A stretch of DNA of 64,000 bases from WHSW01 sp963705955 (GTDB lineage Bacteria > Actinomycetota > Thermoleophilia > Solirubrobacterales > 70-9): the NCBI GenBank assembly GCA_963705955.1, contig CAVPLH010000006.1, positions 1 through 64,000 of the forward strand, in the 5' to 3' direction. The number at the start of each line of letters is the position of its first letter. Within the stretch, counting starts at the first letter, position 1. A model generated the notes under the pieces. That model had not been told where the DNA came from, ran no database searches, and was given only the letters and a program-made list of their open reading frames with translations. Position numbers and translations under genes: made by a program. Below are positions 1 to 8,575 of this stretch, piece by piece.

Positions 1-516
1 AAGCGGGGTGGCCAGCGTCGCGTCGACCGCCAGCTGCGCGCCGCGGTCGTGCGCGGCGGCGGCGAGCGCCGCGAGGTCGGTGATCCCGAGCAGTGGGTTG
101 TTGGGAGTCTCGACCCAGACCAGCTGCGCTCCCTCGATCGCCGCGATCGCAGCCGCTGTGTCGGTTTGATCGACGAAGCCGACCTCCAGCAATCCCCGGT
201 CGGCGCGTGAGGCGAGCAGACTGCGCACCCCCGCGTAACTGACCGTGGGAGCGAGCACTCGCGCGCCGGCGGGGAGTCGGTCGAGGACCGCCGCCGCCGC
301 GGCCATGCCCGAGGAGAACGCGACCGCCTCCCCTCGCTCGAGTGCGCCGACCGCCTTCTCGAATGGCTCGATCGACGGCGACGCGTCGCGGACGTACTCA
401 TACGCTCCGCCCTGGCGGAACGTCGTCGCCAGGCCGAGCACCGGATTGACCGGGTCGCCGGGCGAGTCATCCCGGCCCGCTTCGACGCATACCGTCTCGG
501 GACGCGAGAAATCCAC
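1..516 (-). CDS. Cys/Met-metabolism PLP-dependent enzyme (cystathionine gamma-synthase-like), 3' part outside window
   Basis: The minus strand reads a 172-codon N-terminal part of a fold-type I PLP enzyme of the Cys/Met metabolism family, open to the window edge. Family landmarks are the FRQGG near residue 36, the SSGMAAA segment that helps bind the cofactor phosphate, and VETPNNPLL followed by AVDAT (the PLP-contacting Asp). The catalytic lysine would lie beyond position 1. The start is GTG at 516, preceded by a GAGGAGA ribosome site. Members make or split cystathionine or related thioethers. The exact reaction (gamma-synthase, gamma-lyase or other) cannot be decided from this half. Confidence 0.85.
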   Translation of the reverse strand, partial: MDFSRPETVCVEAGRDDSPGDPVNPVLGLATTFRQGGAYEYVRDASPSIEPFEKAVGALERGEAVAFSSGMAAAAAVLDRLPAGARVLAPTVSYAGVRSLLASRADRGLLEVGFVDQTDTAAAIAAIEGAQLVWVETPNNPLLGITDLAALAAAAHDRGAQLAVDATLATPL

Positions 517-855
517 CCGAGGTCTCCTCTCGTAGCTGGAGGACCGATCTTAGGCCCGGACGATGAACGCGCCGCACCGAGATCGCCTCAGTGCCTGACG
601 CTGACGAGTTCGATCTCCTCCCGGTTGCCGGTCACGGTGTGCTCCTTGACGTCGCCGACGCCGCTCACCTTCACGAGCTGCCCGTGATGGAGCTCGCGCG
701 CGCCCTCGTAGGGGGGTTGATGAAAGGGCGATGAAAATTGTTTGGCGGCCGCGTGCGTGGGAACCAGCAAGGGTTCGGCCCGCCTTCGGGCGGGTGGAGA
801 GATCGCCCGATTCGAGGCCTCCCGCGCCCCGGAGGAAGGGCGGAACGGAGACGAG
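517..855. other. Intergenic stretch holding one short minus-strand coding remnant
   Basis: Between the PLP enzyme and the acyltransferase there is no full gene. Only the tail fragment at 588-716 looks protein-like. The rest probably carries the promoters of the flanking genes, but I found no convincing -35/-10 pair. Confidence 0.4.
588..716 (-). pseudogene. C-terminal coding fragment, unknown family
   Basis: About 42 residues in one frame (from PPYEGARELHHGQ to ELVSVRH, then TGA) look like real protein with alternating strand-like segments, perhaps the end of a small beta-rich domain. No start codon or ribosome site lies just upstream, and the frame then runs into Arg-rich antisense sequence, so the 5' part seems to be missing. 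I do not recognise the family. Confidence 0.25.
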
Positions 856-2243
856 ATGTCAGAGACCCGCTTGTCGACGCTCGACGCTTCGTTCCTCGAG
901 GTCGAGAGCCCGTCCGCACACATGCACGTCGGCTGGGCGGCGGCCGTTCGACGGGCCGCCGGGACGGCCGCGCGCCGAGCTTCGAGGAGCTCCGCGACCA
1001 CGTCGCCGGCCGGCTCTGCCGGGCGCCGCGGTACCGGCAGAAGCTCGCCGACGGTGCCGCTCGGCGTCAACGACCCGGTGTGGGTCGACGACGAGGAGTT
1101 CGACCTCGACCGTCATCGTCCGTCACAGCCCGAGCACCGACCTGGGCCGGCTGACCGACGGGTGATGTCCCGCCAGCTCGCTCGCGACCGGCCCGCTGTG
1201 GGAGCTCTGGATCGCCGACCGCCTCGCCGACGGACGGATCGGCGTCGTCGGCAAGGCACACCACGCGATGGCCGACGGCCTCGCCGCGGTCGAGCTGGCC
1301 ACGCTGCTGCTCGACCCGACTCCCGAGCCGCCGCCGGCCGACCGCGACCGGTGGCGTCCGGAGCCGTCGCCCGGAGCCGGCGGCGCTGCTGGCCGACGGG
1401 CTCATCGACCGCGCCCGGGACGCGCTCGACCTCGCTCGCGTTCCGCTCGCGATCGCGCGCCATCCGCGGCGCCTGATCGCACGGGCCGGCAACGGCGGTA
1501 CAGAGCGCCGCCGCGCTCGCCGACTCGATGCGACCGGCGACCCCGAACACCGGCTTCAACGAGCCGATTTCGCCCGGGCGTCACCTCGGCCGGGCGCGTC
1601 GCCCGTTGGACGACCTGAAACGGGTCAAGGGGCGCTGGGATGCAACCGTCAACGACGTCGTGCTGGCCGCGCCGCGGGCGCCGCCCGGCGCTTCATGGAA
1701 CGACGCGGCCGATCCCCGGTGCAGCTGAAGGCGATGGTGCCGGTGAGCCTCCGGTCGGAGCACGGTGCGGGCGAGCTCGGAAACCAGATCTCGTTCGTGT
1801 TCGTCGACCTGCCCTGTGACGAGCCCGACCCGCGGGTGCGCCTCGCCGGCCTCAAGGAGAGCGTCGGAGCTCGGAAGCGGAGCGGGCGCCCGGAGGGCGC
1901 GGACCGCGCGCTGAAGGCGTTCGGTTACGCGCCGCGAGTGGTCCAGCGCCTGCTCTCACACCTGGCGGCGAGCCCACGCGCGTTCAATCTCGTCGTCTCG
2001 AACATCCCCGGCCCGCGGGAGCCGCTGTACATGCTCGGATGCGAGCTCGACGAGGTCTACCCGGTTGTGCCGCTGGCCGACGGGCACGCGGTCTCGATCG
2101 GGATGACGACGATCAAGGACGAGGCGTTCTTCGGCATCTACGCCGATCGTGAGTCGCTGCCGGACGCCGACCTGCTCGCCGAGTGCCTCGACGAGTCACT
2201 CGACGAGCTCCTCGCCCTCGAACGCGGAGGCAGCGATGCTTGA
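856..2243 (+). pseudogene. Wax ester synthase/diacylglycerol acyltransferase (WS/DGAT), broken by several frameshifts
   Basis: The start ATG at 856 opens with LSTLDASFLEVESPSAHMHV, the usual WS/DGAT N-terminus. The acyltransferase motif HHAMADG (HHxxxDG) is at about 1259-1279 and an intact C-terminal WSD1-type domain occupies 1695-2243. These pieces lie in three different frames with at least six switches between 950 and 1690, although the encoded protein stays recognisable. The family joins acyl-CoA to long alcohols or diacylglycerol to make storage wax or triacylglycerol. The stop overlaps the next gene by 8 nt (ATGCTTGA), so the two were translationally coupled. As read, no full enzyme is made. 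Real decay or many local sequencing indels would both explain this. Confidence 0.8.
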
Positions 2244-3420
2244 CGCGCGCGCCCCGCAGCGCAGCGAGATCGGCGTCGGCGAGGGCGCAGACGCGGGCAT
2301 GCTGCTGCTCACCGGCGCCACCGGCCTGGTCGGAATGCAGATCCTCGCTCGCTACCTGCAGCGCACCGAGCGCCGGGTCTGCGCGTTGGTGCGAGCCGAT
2401 GGCTGGGAGCAGGCGGCGGAGCGGGTCGAGGCCACGCTGACGACCCTGTTCGGCCGCCGGCACGGCTATTCGGAGCGGGTGCTCGGCGTCCCCGCGGACA
2501 TCGAGGCCGCGGGGCTCGGGCTCGACGCGGAGGATCGCGACCGGCTCGCCGCCGCGGTGAGCGAAGTCATCCATTGCGCGGCGTCGGTGTCGTTCTCGCT
2601 GCCGCTCGAGAGATCGCGGGAGATCAACGTCGACGGGACGCGGAGGATGCTCGAGCTCGCCGACCTCTGCCGGCGCCGCGGCGGTCTGCGGCGCTTCTCC
2701 TACGTGTCGACGGCGTACGTGGCCGGCACCCACGACGGTGAGTTCAACGAGGACCAGCTCGACGTCGGTCAGGGCTTCCGCAACCCCTACGAGCGCTCCA
2801 AGTTCGAGGCCGAGCAGCTCGTGCGCTCCTACCGCGGTCGCCTGCCGATCCAGGTGTTTCGCCCGAGCATCATCGTCGGCGAGCGAGCGACCGGATGGAC
2901 GGTGTCCTTCAACGTGCTCTACGCGCCGCTCAAGGCGTTCGCCCGGGGCGCCTACGTCGCGCTGCCGGGGCGCCGCTCGGCGCCGGTCGACGTCGTCCCG
3001 GTCGACTACGTCGCCGACGCGGTCTTCGAGCTCGCCAACCGCCCCGCCGACGGGGCCGAAGACACCTATCACCTGGTCGCCGGACCGCGCGCGAGCACGG
3101 TCGGCCTCCTGCTCGATCTCTCGGCGCGCTACTTCCGGCGCCGCCCGCCGCGGCTGATCCCGCCCGGCGTCTACCGGCGCTTGCTCCATCCCCTGCTCGT
3201 GCTGACGAGCCGCGGCAGGCGTCGCCGTGCGCTGCGGCGCAGCGAGGCCTACTTCCCCTACTTCGCGACCAGGGTCCGCTACGACAATCGTCGTGCCCGC
3301 CGGCGCCTCGAACCCGCAGGGATCGACACGACCCCGATCGAGCGCTACTTCGACCGGCTCGCCAACTTCGCCGTCAGGACACGCTGGGGACGGCTCGACG
3401 CACCGCGAGCGCGGGGCTAG
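2236..3420 (+). CDS. NAD(P)-dependent acyl reductase-like protein (thioester-reductase/fatty acyl-CoA reductase family, NAD_binding_4)
   Basis: This 394-residue extended SDR has the dinucleotide motif TGATGLVG near residue 26 and the catalytic pair YERSK near residue 183. The layout matches the male-sterility/thioester-reductase branch, which reduces acyl thioesters to aldehydes or alcohols. It overlaps the WS/DGAT gene by 8 nt, so the likely role is to supply fatty alcohol (or aldehyde) for wax esters; that role is inferred from the pairing. ATG 2236 is chosen because of the overlap, though ATG 2299, just before the Rossmann strand, is possible. A different sterol- or sugar-type dehydrogenase activity cannot be excluded. 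Confidence 0.8.
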   Translation: MLDARAPQRSEIGVGEGADAGMLLLTGATGLVGMQILARYLQRTERRVCALVRADGWEQAAERVEATLTTLFGRRHGYSERVLGVPADIEAAGLGLDAEDRDRLAAAVSEVIHCAASVSFSLPLERSREINVDGTRRMLELADLCRRRGGLRRFSYVSTAYVAGTHDGEFNEDQLDVGQGFRNPYERSKFEAEQLVRSYRGRLPIQVFRPSIIVGERATGWTVSFNVLYAPLKAFARGAYVALPGRRSAPVDVVPVDYVADAVFELANRPADGAEDTYHLVAGPRASTVGLLLDLSARYFRRRPPRLIPPGVYRRLLHPLLVLTSRGRRRRALRRSEAYFPYFATRVRYDNRRARRRLEPAGIDTTPIERYFDRLANFAVRTRWGRLDAPRARG

Positions 3421-3436
3421 GCGCGGCAGCCGGCCT

Positions 3437-3489
3437 CAGCTGGCAGCTGGCAGCTGGCCGGGGGAACTGCGAGCTGCGAGCTGCAAGCT
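3437..3489. repeat. Two short heptamer tandem repeats
   Basis: CAGCTGG is repeated three times at 3437-3457, and a second 7-nt unit (GCGAGCT, GCGAGCT, GCAAGCT) is repeated three times at 3469-3489. Both sit in the gap after the acyl reductase. They look like slippage-generated microsatellites; no function is evident. Confidence 0.6.
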
Positions 3490-3550
3490 CACCGGACCGT
3501 GTTCCGCGCGTCGCGGCGCGGCGCGTCGCGACGACTACCCGCATCGGCTC

Positions 3551-3922
3551 TCAGTCGCGGCGGTGCTCGAGCGGGGCGGGCTCCCCGGCGGCGTCGAGGA
3601 TCGACTCGAGCAGCCCCGGGAACCGGGCGTCGAGGTCGTCGACGCGGAGCGCGTTGAGGCGCGCGGTCCCCTCGCGGCGCTGGTGGATGACGCCGGCCTC
3701 GCGCAGGACCTTGAAGTGATGTGTGCAGGTCGACTTCGTCACCGGGACGTCGAAGCTCCCGCAGGTCGGCTCCCCGTTGCTGGCGGCGAGGGCGGCGACG
3801 ATCTTCAGTCGCACCGGATCACTGAGCGCGTGCAGCACCGCGCCGAGCTCGATCTCGGCACGGCTGGGACGGACGATCTCTTCGGTGGTTTCGACAGGCA
3901 TCTCTATCCGGTGCAGAGCCAT
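3551..3922 (-). CDS. ArsR/SmtB-family transcriptional repressor
   Basis: The 123-residue protein has the ArsR winged-helix pattern: LHALSDPVRLKIVAAL (helices 1-2), a Cys-containing turn, the recognition helix STCTHHFKVLREAGVI and a wing with RREGTARLNAL. It faces a DHA2 exporter operon, and two inverted repeats lie in the shared 70-bp promoter, so it probably represses the exporter and itself. The single Cys in the PTCGSF turn is not the classic metal CxCxxC site, so the inducer is unknown. ATG 3922 almost abuts operator 1; the in-frame ATG at 3901 is an alternative start. Confidence 0.9.
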   Translation of the reverse strand: MALHRIEMPVETTEEIVRPSRAEIELGAVLHALSDPVRLKIVAALAASNGEPTCGSFDVPVTKSTCTHHFKVLREAGVIHQRREGTARLNALRVDDLDARFPGLLESILDAAGEPAPLEHRRD

Positions 3923-3951
3923 TGTACGACGGTCATCGTACTTTTGCTAAT
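3922..3951 (+). promoter_or_regulatory. Candidate promoter of the small protein/DHA2 exporter operon
   Basis: TTGTAC at 3922-3927 and GCTAAT at 3946-3951 are separated by 18 nt and point toward the exporter operon. The first inverted repeat overlaps the -35/-10 spacer, which fits repression by steric block. This is pattern-based only. Confidence 0.4.
3924..3941. promoter_or_regulatory. Inverted repeat, probable ArsR operator 1
   Basis: GTACGA and TCGTAC form perfect 6-bp arms around a 6-nt centre, 2 bp upstream of the ArsR start codon. The TACGA core recurs in the second site at 3950-3971, which suggests one regulator binds both. Confidence 0.6.
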
Positions 3952-3971
3952 GTACGTCAATCATCGTACAT
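3950..3971. promoter_or_regulatory. Inverted repeat, probable ArsR operator 2
   Basis: ATGTACG and CGTACAT form perfect 7-bp arms around an 8-nt centre, between the candidate -10 and the small-protein start at 3993. With operator 1 it frames the divergent promoter region. Confidence 0.6.
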
Positions 3972-3992
3972 GCTTTGAAGGCAGGAGGGCTG

Positions 3993-4244
3993 ATGAACGA
4001 GACCCGCACGACACCCACGACCACGCTGACGGCTACCACCAGGCGACTGCGCGCGCAGCGGAGCGACGACGCGCTCGTCGCCCGCTACGTCCTCGAGCTC
4101 TCGGGCCGCCACGGCGGCTCGGCGCCTGGCGCCGCCGGAGCGGGTCCGGAAAGCCGTGAACGGAGGCCGGGTAACCGCACCACCGAACACGGGCCAGCCG
4201 CCTTTCGGGTGCGCGACCGCGGTCGGACCCTGGTCTGCGCATGA
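3993..4244 (+). CDS. Small protein of unknown function, first gene of the exporter operon
   Basis: The 83-residue frame starts at ATG 3993 behind AGGAGGG and ends in an ATGA overlap with the exporter gene. The N-terminal half is Thr-rich, then comes a helical stretch (DDALVARYVLELSGRH); the rest is Gly/Arg-rich and low in complexity. No domain is recognised. The ribosome site and overlap argue that it is translated. It could be a short helper of the transporter or only a translated leader. Confidence 0.5.
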   Translation: MNETRTTPTTTLTATTRRLRAQRSDDALVARYVLELSGRHGGSAPGAAGAGPESRERRPGNRTTEHGPAAFRVRDRGRTLVCA

Positions 4245-5761
4245 CCGAGGTGGTGAGATCGATCGGCCGGGTCGGGAAGACGCGCTCGGAGGACGGCGAA
4301 CGCAGGCGCTGGATCACGCTCTACGTCCTCTGCGTCGGGATGCTGATGATCATCCTCGACAGCACGATCGTCAACGTAGCGCTCCCCTCGATCAAGACGG
4401 ACCTCGGCTTCTCGCAGTCGAACCTCGCCTGGGTCGTGAACGCCTACCTGATCCCGTTCGGTGGCCTGCTGCTGCTCGCCGGGCGGCTCGGTGACCTGAT
4501 CAGCCGCCGGGGCGTGTTCATGGTCGGCCTCGCCGTCTTTACCGTCGCCTCGCTGGTCTGCGGGCTCGCCCAGAGCCAGGAGATGCTGATCGGGGCGCGC
4601 TTCGTCCAGGGCGCCGGCGGCGCGCTGACCTCCGCGGTGATCCTGGGGATGATCGTGACCATGTTCCCGGAGCAACGAGAGCAGGCGAAGGCGATCGGTG
4701 TCTACAGCTTCGTCGCTTCGGCCGGTGCGTCGATCGGGCTGCTCGCGGGGGGCGTGCTCACGGAATCGATCAGCTGGCACTGGATCTTCTTCGTCAACCT
4801 GCCGATCGGCATCGTCACCGCGGTACTCGCGTCGCGGCTGCTCGAACGCGACCGCGGGATCGGCTTCCGACACGGGGCGGACGTCCTCGGCGCCGCGCTC
4901 GTCACCGGGTCCCTGATGGTGCTCGTCTACACGATCGTCGAGGCGGCCAACTACGGCTGGGGTTCGGCGCACACGATCGGCTTCGGCGCTGTGGCGATCG
5001 CGCTCGGCGGTGCGTTCATCGTCCGCGAGGCGCGCACGCCGAATCCGCTGATTCCGCTGCGCATCTTCCGTTCACGCAACGTCTCGGGCGCGAACCTGAT
5101 TCAGATGCTGATGGTCGCCGGGCTGTTCGGGATGTTTTTCCTCGGCAGCCTCTACCTCCAGCGGGTGCTCGGCTACGACGCGCTCGAGATCGGCCTCGCC
5201 TTCCTGCCCGTGGCGGTGCTGATCGGAGTTCTCTCGCTCGGCTTCTCCGCGAAGCTCAACATGCGGTTCGGCTCCCGCGCAACCTTGATCCCCGGCCTGG
5301 TCCTGGTCGTCGTCGGGCTCCTGCTGTTCGCGCGGGTCCCCGTCGACGCCTCCTACGTCGCGGACGTCCTGCCGACGATGATCCTCTTCGGCCTCGGCGC
5401 CGGGCTCGCTTTCCCGTCGCTGGCGATGCTCGCGATGTCGGGCGCCACCCGGGACGACTCGGGCCTCGCTTCAGGGCTGGTCAATACGAGCCTGCAGGTC
5501 GGCGGCGCTCTCGGCCTGGCCGTCCTCGCGACCCTGTCCACGACCCACACCGCGAACCTGCTCGCGAGCGGCGAACCGGCTGCCTCGGCGCTCACCGGCG
5601 GCTACCGGCTCGCCTTCCTGATCGGCGCTGGACTCGTCATCGCCGCGATCGGAGTCGCGGTCGCCGTGCTCCGCCCCGAGACCGCCGACGTCGAGGTGCT
5701 CCCGGAGCAGCCGGACGCGGACGTGAGGCAGAGGGAACCCAGTTACTCCGAGGCGGCCTGA
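4241..5761 (+). CDS. MFS exporter, DHA2 family (EmrB/QacA type, 14 TM)
   Basis: The 506-residue protein carries the DHA2 signature LDSTIVNVALPSI in TM1, motif A as GRLGDLISRRGVF after TM2, and motif C-like GxxxGP-region glycines in TM5. Fourteen hydrophobic segments follow and the C-terminal tail is acidic. The family expels drugs, dyes or amphipaths in exchange for protons. It is the second gene of an operon controlled by the divergent ArsR protein, so the substrate is probably the ligand or toxin sensed by that repressor. The substrate itself cannot be read from the sequence. Confidence 0.93.
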   Translation: MTEVVRSIGRVGKTRSEDGERRRWITLYVLCVGMLMIILDSTIVNVALPSIKTDLGFSQSNLAWVVNAYLIPFGGLLLLAGRLGDLISRRGVFMVGLAVFTVASLVCGLAQSQEMLIGARFVQGAGGALTSAVILGMIVTMFPEQREQAKAIGVYSFVASAGASIGLLAGGVLTESISWHWIFFVNLPIGIVTAVLASRLLERDRGIGFRHGADVLGAALVTGSLMVLVYTIVEAANYGWGSAHTIGFGAVAIALGGAFIVREARTPNPLIPLRIFRSRNVSGANLIQMLMVAGLFGMFFLGSLYLQRVLGYDALEIGLAFLPVAVLIGVLSLGFSAKLNMRFGSRATLIPGLVLVVVGLLLFARVPVDASYVADVLPTMILFGLGAGLAFPSLAMLAMSGATRDDSGLASGLVNTSLQVGGALGLAVLATLSTTHTANLLASGEPAASALTGGYRLAFLIGAGLVIAAIGVAVAVLRPETADVEVLPEQPDADVRQREPSYSEAA

Positions 5762-5770
5762 GAAGTGAAA

Positions 5771-5788
5771 CGCCTCCCGAAGGAGGCG
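5771..5788 (+). terminator. Stem-loop after the exporter gene
   Basis: A 7-bp perfect stem CGCCTCC/GGAGGCG with a CGAA tetraloop lies 10 nt after the exporter stop. No T-run follows, so it may terminate weakly or protect the mRNA end. Confidence 0.55.
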
Positions 5789-5921
5789 CTCACTCAGGGA
5801 TGGGTACGTAGAGAGAGGGTTGGAACGTAGCGCCGGGGTGGCCGCGAGTCGAGAAAATCCGGATAACGACCGCCATTGAACGAGCGCTGATGCCCGGGTC
5901 GCGACCGAGGACCGGGTCGCG

Positions 5922-6221
5922 CTACTTCCTGCCGCGGGTCTTCGCGCCCTGACGCGCTGACCTGCGCCGCTTCGACGCATTCGCCTTGCGAGTGCGCGCC
6001 GCCTTCTTTGCGGCCATTGAGCGCTTGCGAGAACCGCCGCCCGCCCGCTCGCGGATCGAGTCCGCCGCCGCTGAGAGCTCGTCCGCGAGCTTGTGCGCTT
6101 TCGAGGGCTTCTTCGAGCCCTTTGCAGGAAGCGCGTCGGAAACACCGCTTGCGACCTTCTTCCGAACGCCGCCGTCGCGAAGCCGCTGGTAGAGCTTCTT
6201 ATCCGACTTGGTCTTGGCCAT
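5922..6221 (-). CDS. Small basic histone H1-like protein
   Basis: The 99-residue protein begins at ATG 6221 with an excellent AAGGAGGT site. Residues 1-60 are helical with alternating charge (KLYQRLRDGGVRKKVASGV). Residues 65-99 are an Arg/Lys/Ala-rich tail (AAKKAARTRKANASKRRR) like bacterial Hc1/H1-type chromatin tails. Non-specific DNA or RNA binding is the likely role; this is inferred from composition, and no catalytic motif is present. It is a single gene convergent to the exporter. Confidence 0.75.
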   Translation of the reverse strand: MAKTKSDKKLYQRLRDGGVRKKVASGVSDALPAKGSKKPSKAHKLADELSAAADSIRERAGGGSRKRSMAAKKAARTRKANASKRRRSARQGAKTRGRK

Positions 6222-6401
6222 CGGGGACCTCCTTCGCTTTCGCATCGAGCACTCTGTCCAGCAACCCGCTTGGCTGCTGCTTCGGCCAGCTACCCGGACG
6301 CGCGGCTCGAAACCGCCCGACCTGTCAGCGGGGTCGGACGTGCTCAGCCAGACTTCGGCGTCGTGGAGATCACGGGACTGCTGACCGACCCGGCGCCGCG
6401 G

Positions 6402-6887
6402 ATGTTCTTGCTGCTCCTCTCGGTGATCATCGCGGCCCTCGCGGTGACCGCCGGTTGTGGCACGACCGAGAGCTCCGGCAAGGTCGGGGACACGCTCTCG
6501 GCCAAGGGCCTCGAGGTCACGGTCCAGGAGGTCGATAAATCGGTCCCGGAGCCGAAGATCGACGTCACGGGCCTCTCGCGCCCGGCACCCGGAAAGCAGC
6601 TCGTCGGCGCCCGCGTGCACGTCTGCAGCACCCACGGCGGCGCAACCGGGCCGTATGACTTCGGAGTCGAGACCACCTCGGGCGATCACGGGGGGCTGAA
6701 GTACCCGGAGCGCAACTACGATCAGTCGTTCGAGACGCTGCGCGACGGTTGCGGCGGCGGCTGGGTGGTGTTCGAGATCCCCGCCGGCAGCGAACCGGAC
6801 CGGGTTACCTTCGGTTTCGAGGACACCGGCTCGGCGAATCAGCCGCAGAGTCAGGTCGATGCCCGATTCTCCTGGGACATCGCTTAA
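6402..6887 (+). CDS. Secreted lipoprotein with a DUF4352-like beta-sandwich domain
   Basis: A hydrophobic leader ends in the lipobox VTAGC (Cys at about residue 19), so the protein should be a membrane-anchored lipoprotein of about 143 residues. The mature part shows the pattern of DUF4352-type domains: a GDTL opening strand, a conserved VGARVHV strand, a pair of Cys residues and FEIPAGSEPDRVTF near the end. ATG 6402 is chosen because it directly precedes the leader; an in-frame GTG at 6363 would add 13 residues. Ligand and role are unknown. Confidence 0.75.
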   Translation: MFLLLLSVIIAALAVTAGCGTTESSGKVGDTLSAKGLEVTVQEVDKSVPEPKIDVTGLSRPAPGKQLVGARVHVCSTHGGATGPYDFGVETTSGDHGGLKYPERNYDQSFETLRDGCGGGWVVFEIPAGSEPDRVTFGFEDTGSANQPQSQVDARFSWDIA

Positions 6888-7190
6888 GCCTCTACAGGGC
6901 GCGACCCGACAACGCCGGCGCCATGTTCACCTCGGTCTGCCTGCCAGATCCGCCGCGTATGCGGATCGGTTCGATCTGATCGTCGAGGTGGGGCGGATCG
7001 TCGCCTCCGAAGGTCGATCTCGAGCCGAGCACGCACAGGATCCGACCGGCACCCCGGCGGGGTCTTGGCAAAGTCGTCCATGCCACGGACTCGCTCTGCA
7101 CCGGCTCGAGGTTGCTCACTCGCCGGCTCCGTGCGCTGACCGAGCCACTCCCGGCGCCGGGGGGCGATGTGGGCCATAAGGCCGTCCCGA

Positions 7191-8285
7191 TCAGCCTCCC
7201 TTCACCTGTGCGCGAAGCCGGGCGACCTGGCGCTGCGAGCCGCTCGACGGTCGCCGCGAGCGATGCCGTGGAGGCCGACGCCGAGGACGCCGTCCCGAGC
7301 TGGCCCTTGTCGTTGACGAGCACCGGCTGGGCGGGACCGCCGATCGACTTGCCGCTGATCCCGGCGATGAAGGCGCGGTTCTGGGTGCCCTTGGTCCCGA
7401 TCCGGATCGCCTTCGACTCCCCGGCCTTGCCGGCGTTGGCGATCTCGACGTTGTTCGAGCCGGTGGTCAGGTTCTGGCCGGCGCCGAAGCCCACCGCGGT
7501 GTTCGAGCTTCCGGTCGTGTTTCCGATCAGCGCCTCGACCCCGGTGGCGACGTTGTCGTTTCCGGTCGTGTTCGAGGCGAGCGCCAGGAAGCCGCCGCCG
7601 CGTTTTGGGCGCCGGTGGTGTTCTTAGACAGCGACAGCGAGCCGAGCGCGAGGTTCGAGTCCCCGTGCGTGTTCGCGGCCAGCGCCGCGGTGCCGCTCGC
7701 CAGGTTCTCGTTGCCGTCGACGTTGCTCTTCAGGGCGTTAAGGCCCGTCGCGACGTTGTCGCCGCCGGTCGTGTTGGCGGTCAGGGCGTTGGAGCCGGTG
7801 GCGATGTTGCCGGCGCCGCTGGTGTTCGAGGAGAGCGCCCGAAAGCCGGTGGCGACGTTGTCGTCGGCGTTGTTGGCGTTGAGGGCGTTGGTCCCGGTGG
7901 CGATGTTGTGAGAGCCGGCGGTGTTGGAGAAGAGCGAACCGGTCCCGGAGGCGATGTTGTCGTGGCCCGTGGTGTTACTGATCAAGGACTCGGAGCCGAC
8001 GGCAACATTGTCGGAGCCGGACGTAAGGCTCGTCATCACGAAGCGCCCGAGGCCGACGTTGTCCGTGCCGGTGAACGTCCCGTTGAAGCCGCCGTCGCCG
8101 GCAGCGGCATTGTTAGCCGAGTCGAAGTAGACGGTGCCGATGGAGGCGGCGGCTGAGCTCGCCCCGAACGCGAGGACGGTGGTCAAGGCCGCGAGGGCGG
8201 CGATCCCGAACCGGCCCCTGGTAAAGCGTGGCGAGGGTCGATGGGACACGGAGAGTGGACGGCGCAAACTGGGCTTGGCAGCCAT
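7191..8285 (-). pseudogene. Secreted surface protein with YadA-head-like repeats, two frameshifts
   Basis: From ATG 8285 (AGGAGGT site) a signal peptide ending ASSAAA leads into about eight 16-17-residue repeats of the form NxATGxxALxxNTTG, as in heads of trimeric autotransporter adhesins. The frame breaks near 7595, where one missing G (GCGGCGGCTTC) restores GFLALASNTTG. It breaks again near 7240, after which a short coiled-coil-like tail (RQVARLRAQVKGG) ends at TGA 7191. No outer-membrane barrel follows, as expected for a Gram-positive-type cell. It is probably an exported fibre or adhesin. Unrepaired, two shorter frames (7527-8318 and 6892-7494) are visible. Confidence 0.75.
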
Positions 8286-8575
8286 GCTGACCTCCTGGGG
8301 TCGCGTGGGCGAGGCCAAGCCCTTCCCTGGTCGTTCACGAGCACGTCGGCCGACCGCAGGTTCCCGCCCGGTTTGTAACAGGGCGATCCTATCCGCGGTG
8401 TCAGCCCGCAGGCGGAGGACGACGACCTCGCCGCGAGCCTCTGGGAGCGTGGAGGAGCTGCTCGGGGCGACGTCTCGATCCGGCGCGACGAGGAGCGAGT
8501 AAGGCGCCGAGGTGCGACGCTCACGCCTTGCTGAGGGCGGGACCGCGCAGGAGCTCGCCGTGCGGCACCCGGCGC

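Noticed and set aside
2113..3189. Long minus-strand open frame opposite the acyl reductase
   Set aside because: Arg/Glu/Asp-rich, no family pattern, and fully covered by a conserved plus-strand gene.
4085..4972. Minus-strand open frame across the exporter gene
   Set aside because: Composition is that of a GC-rich antisense shadow (Asp/Arg/Pro/Gln-rich), with no start signal.
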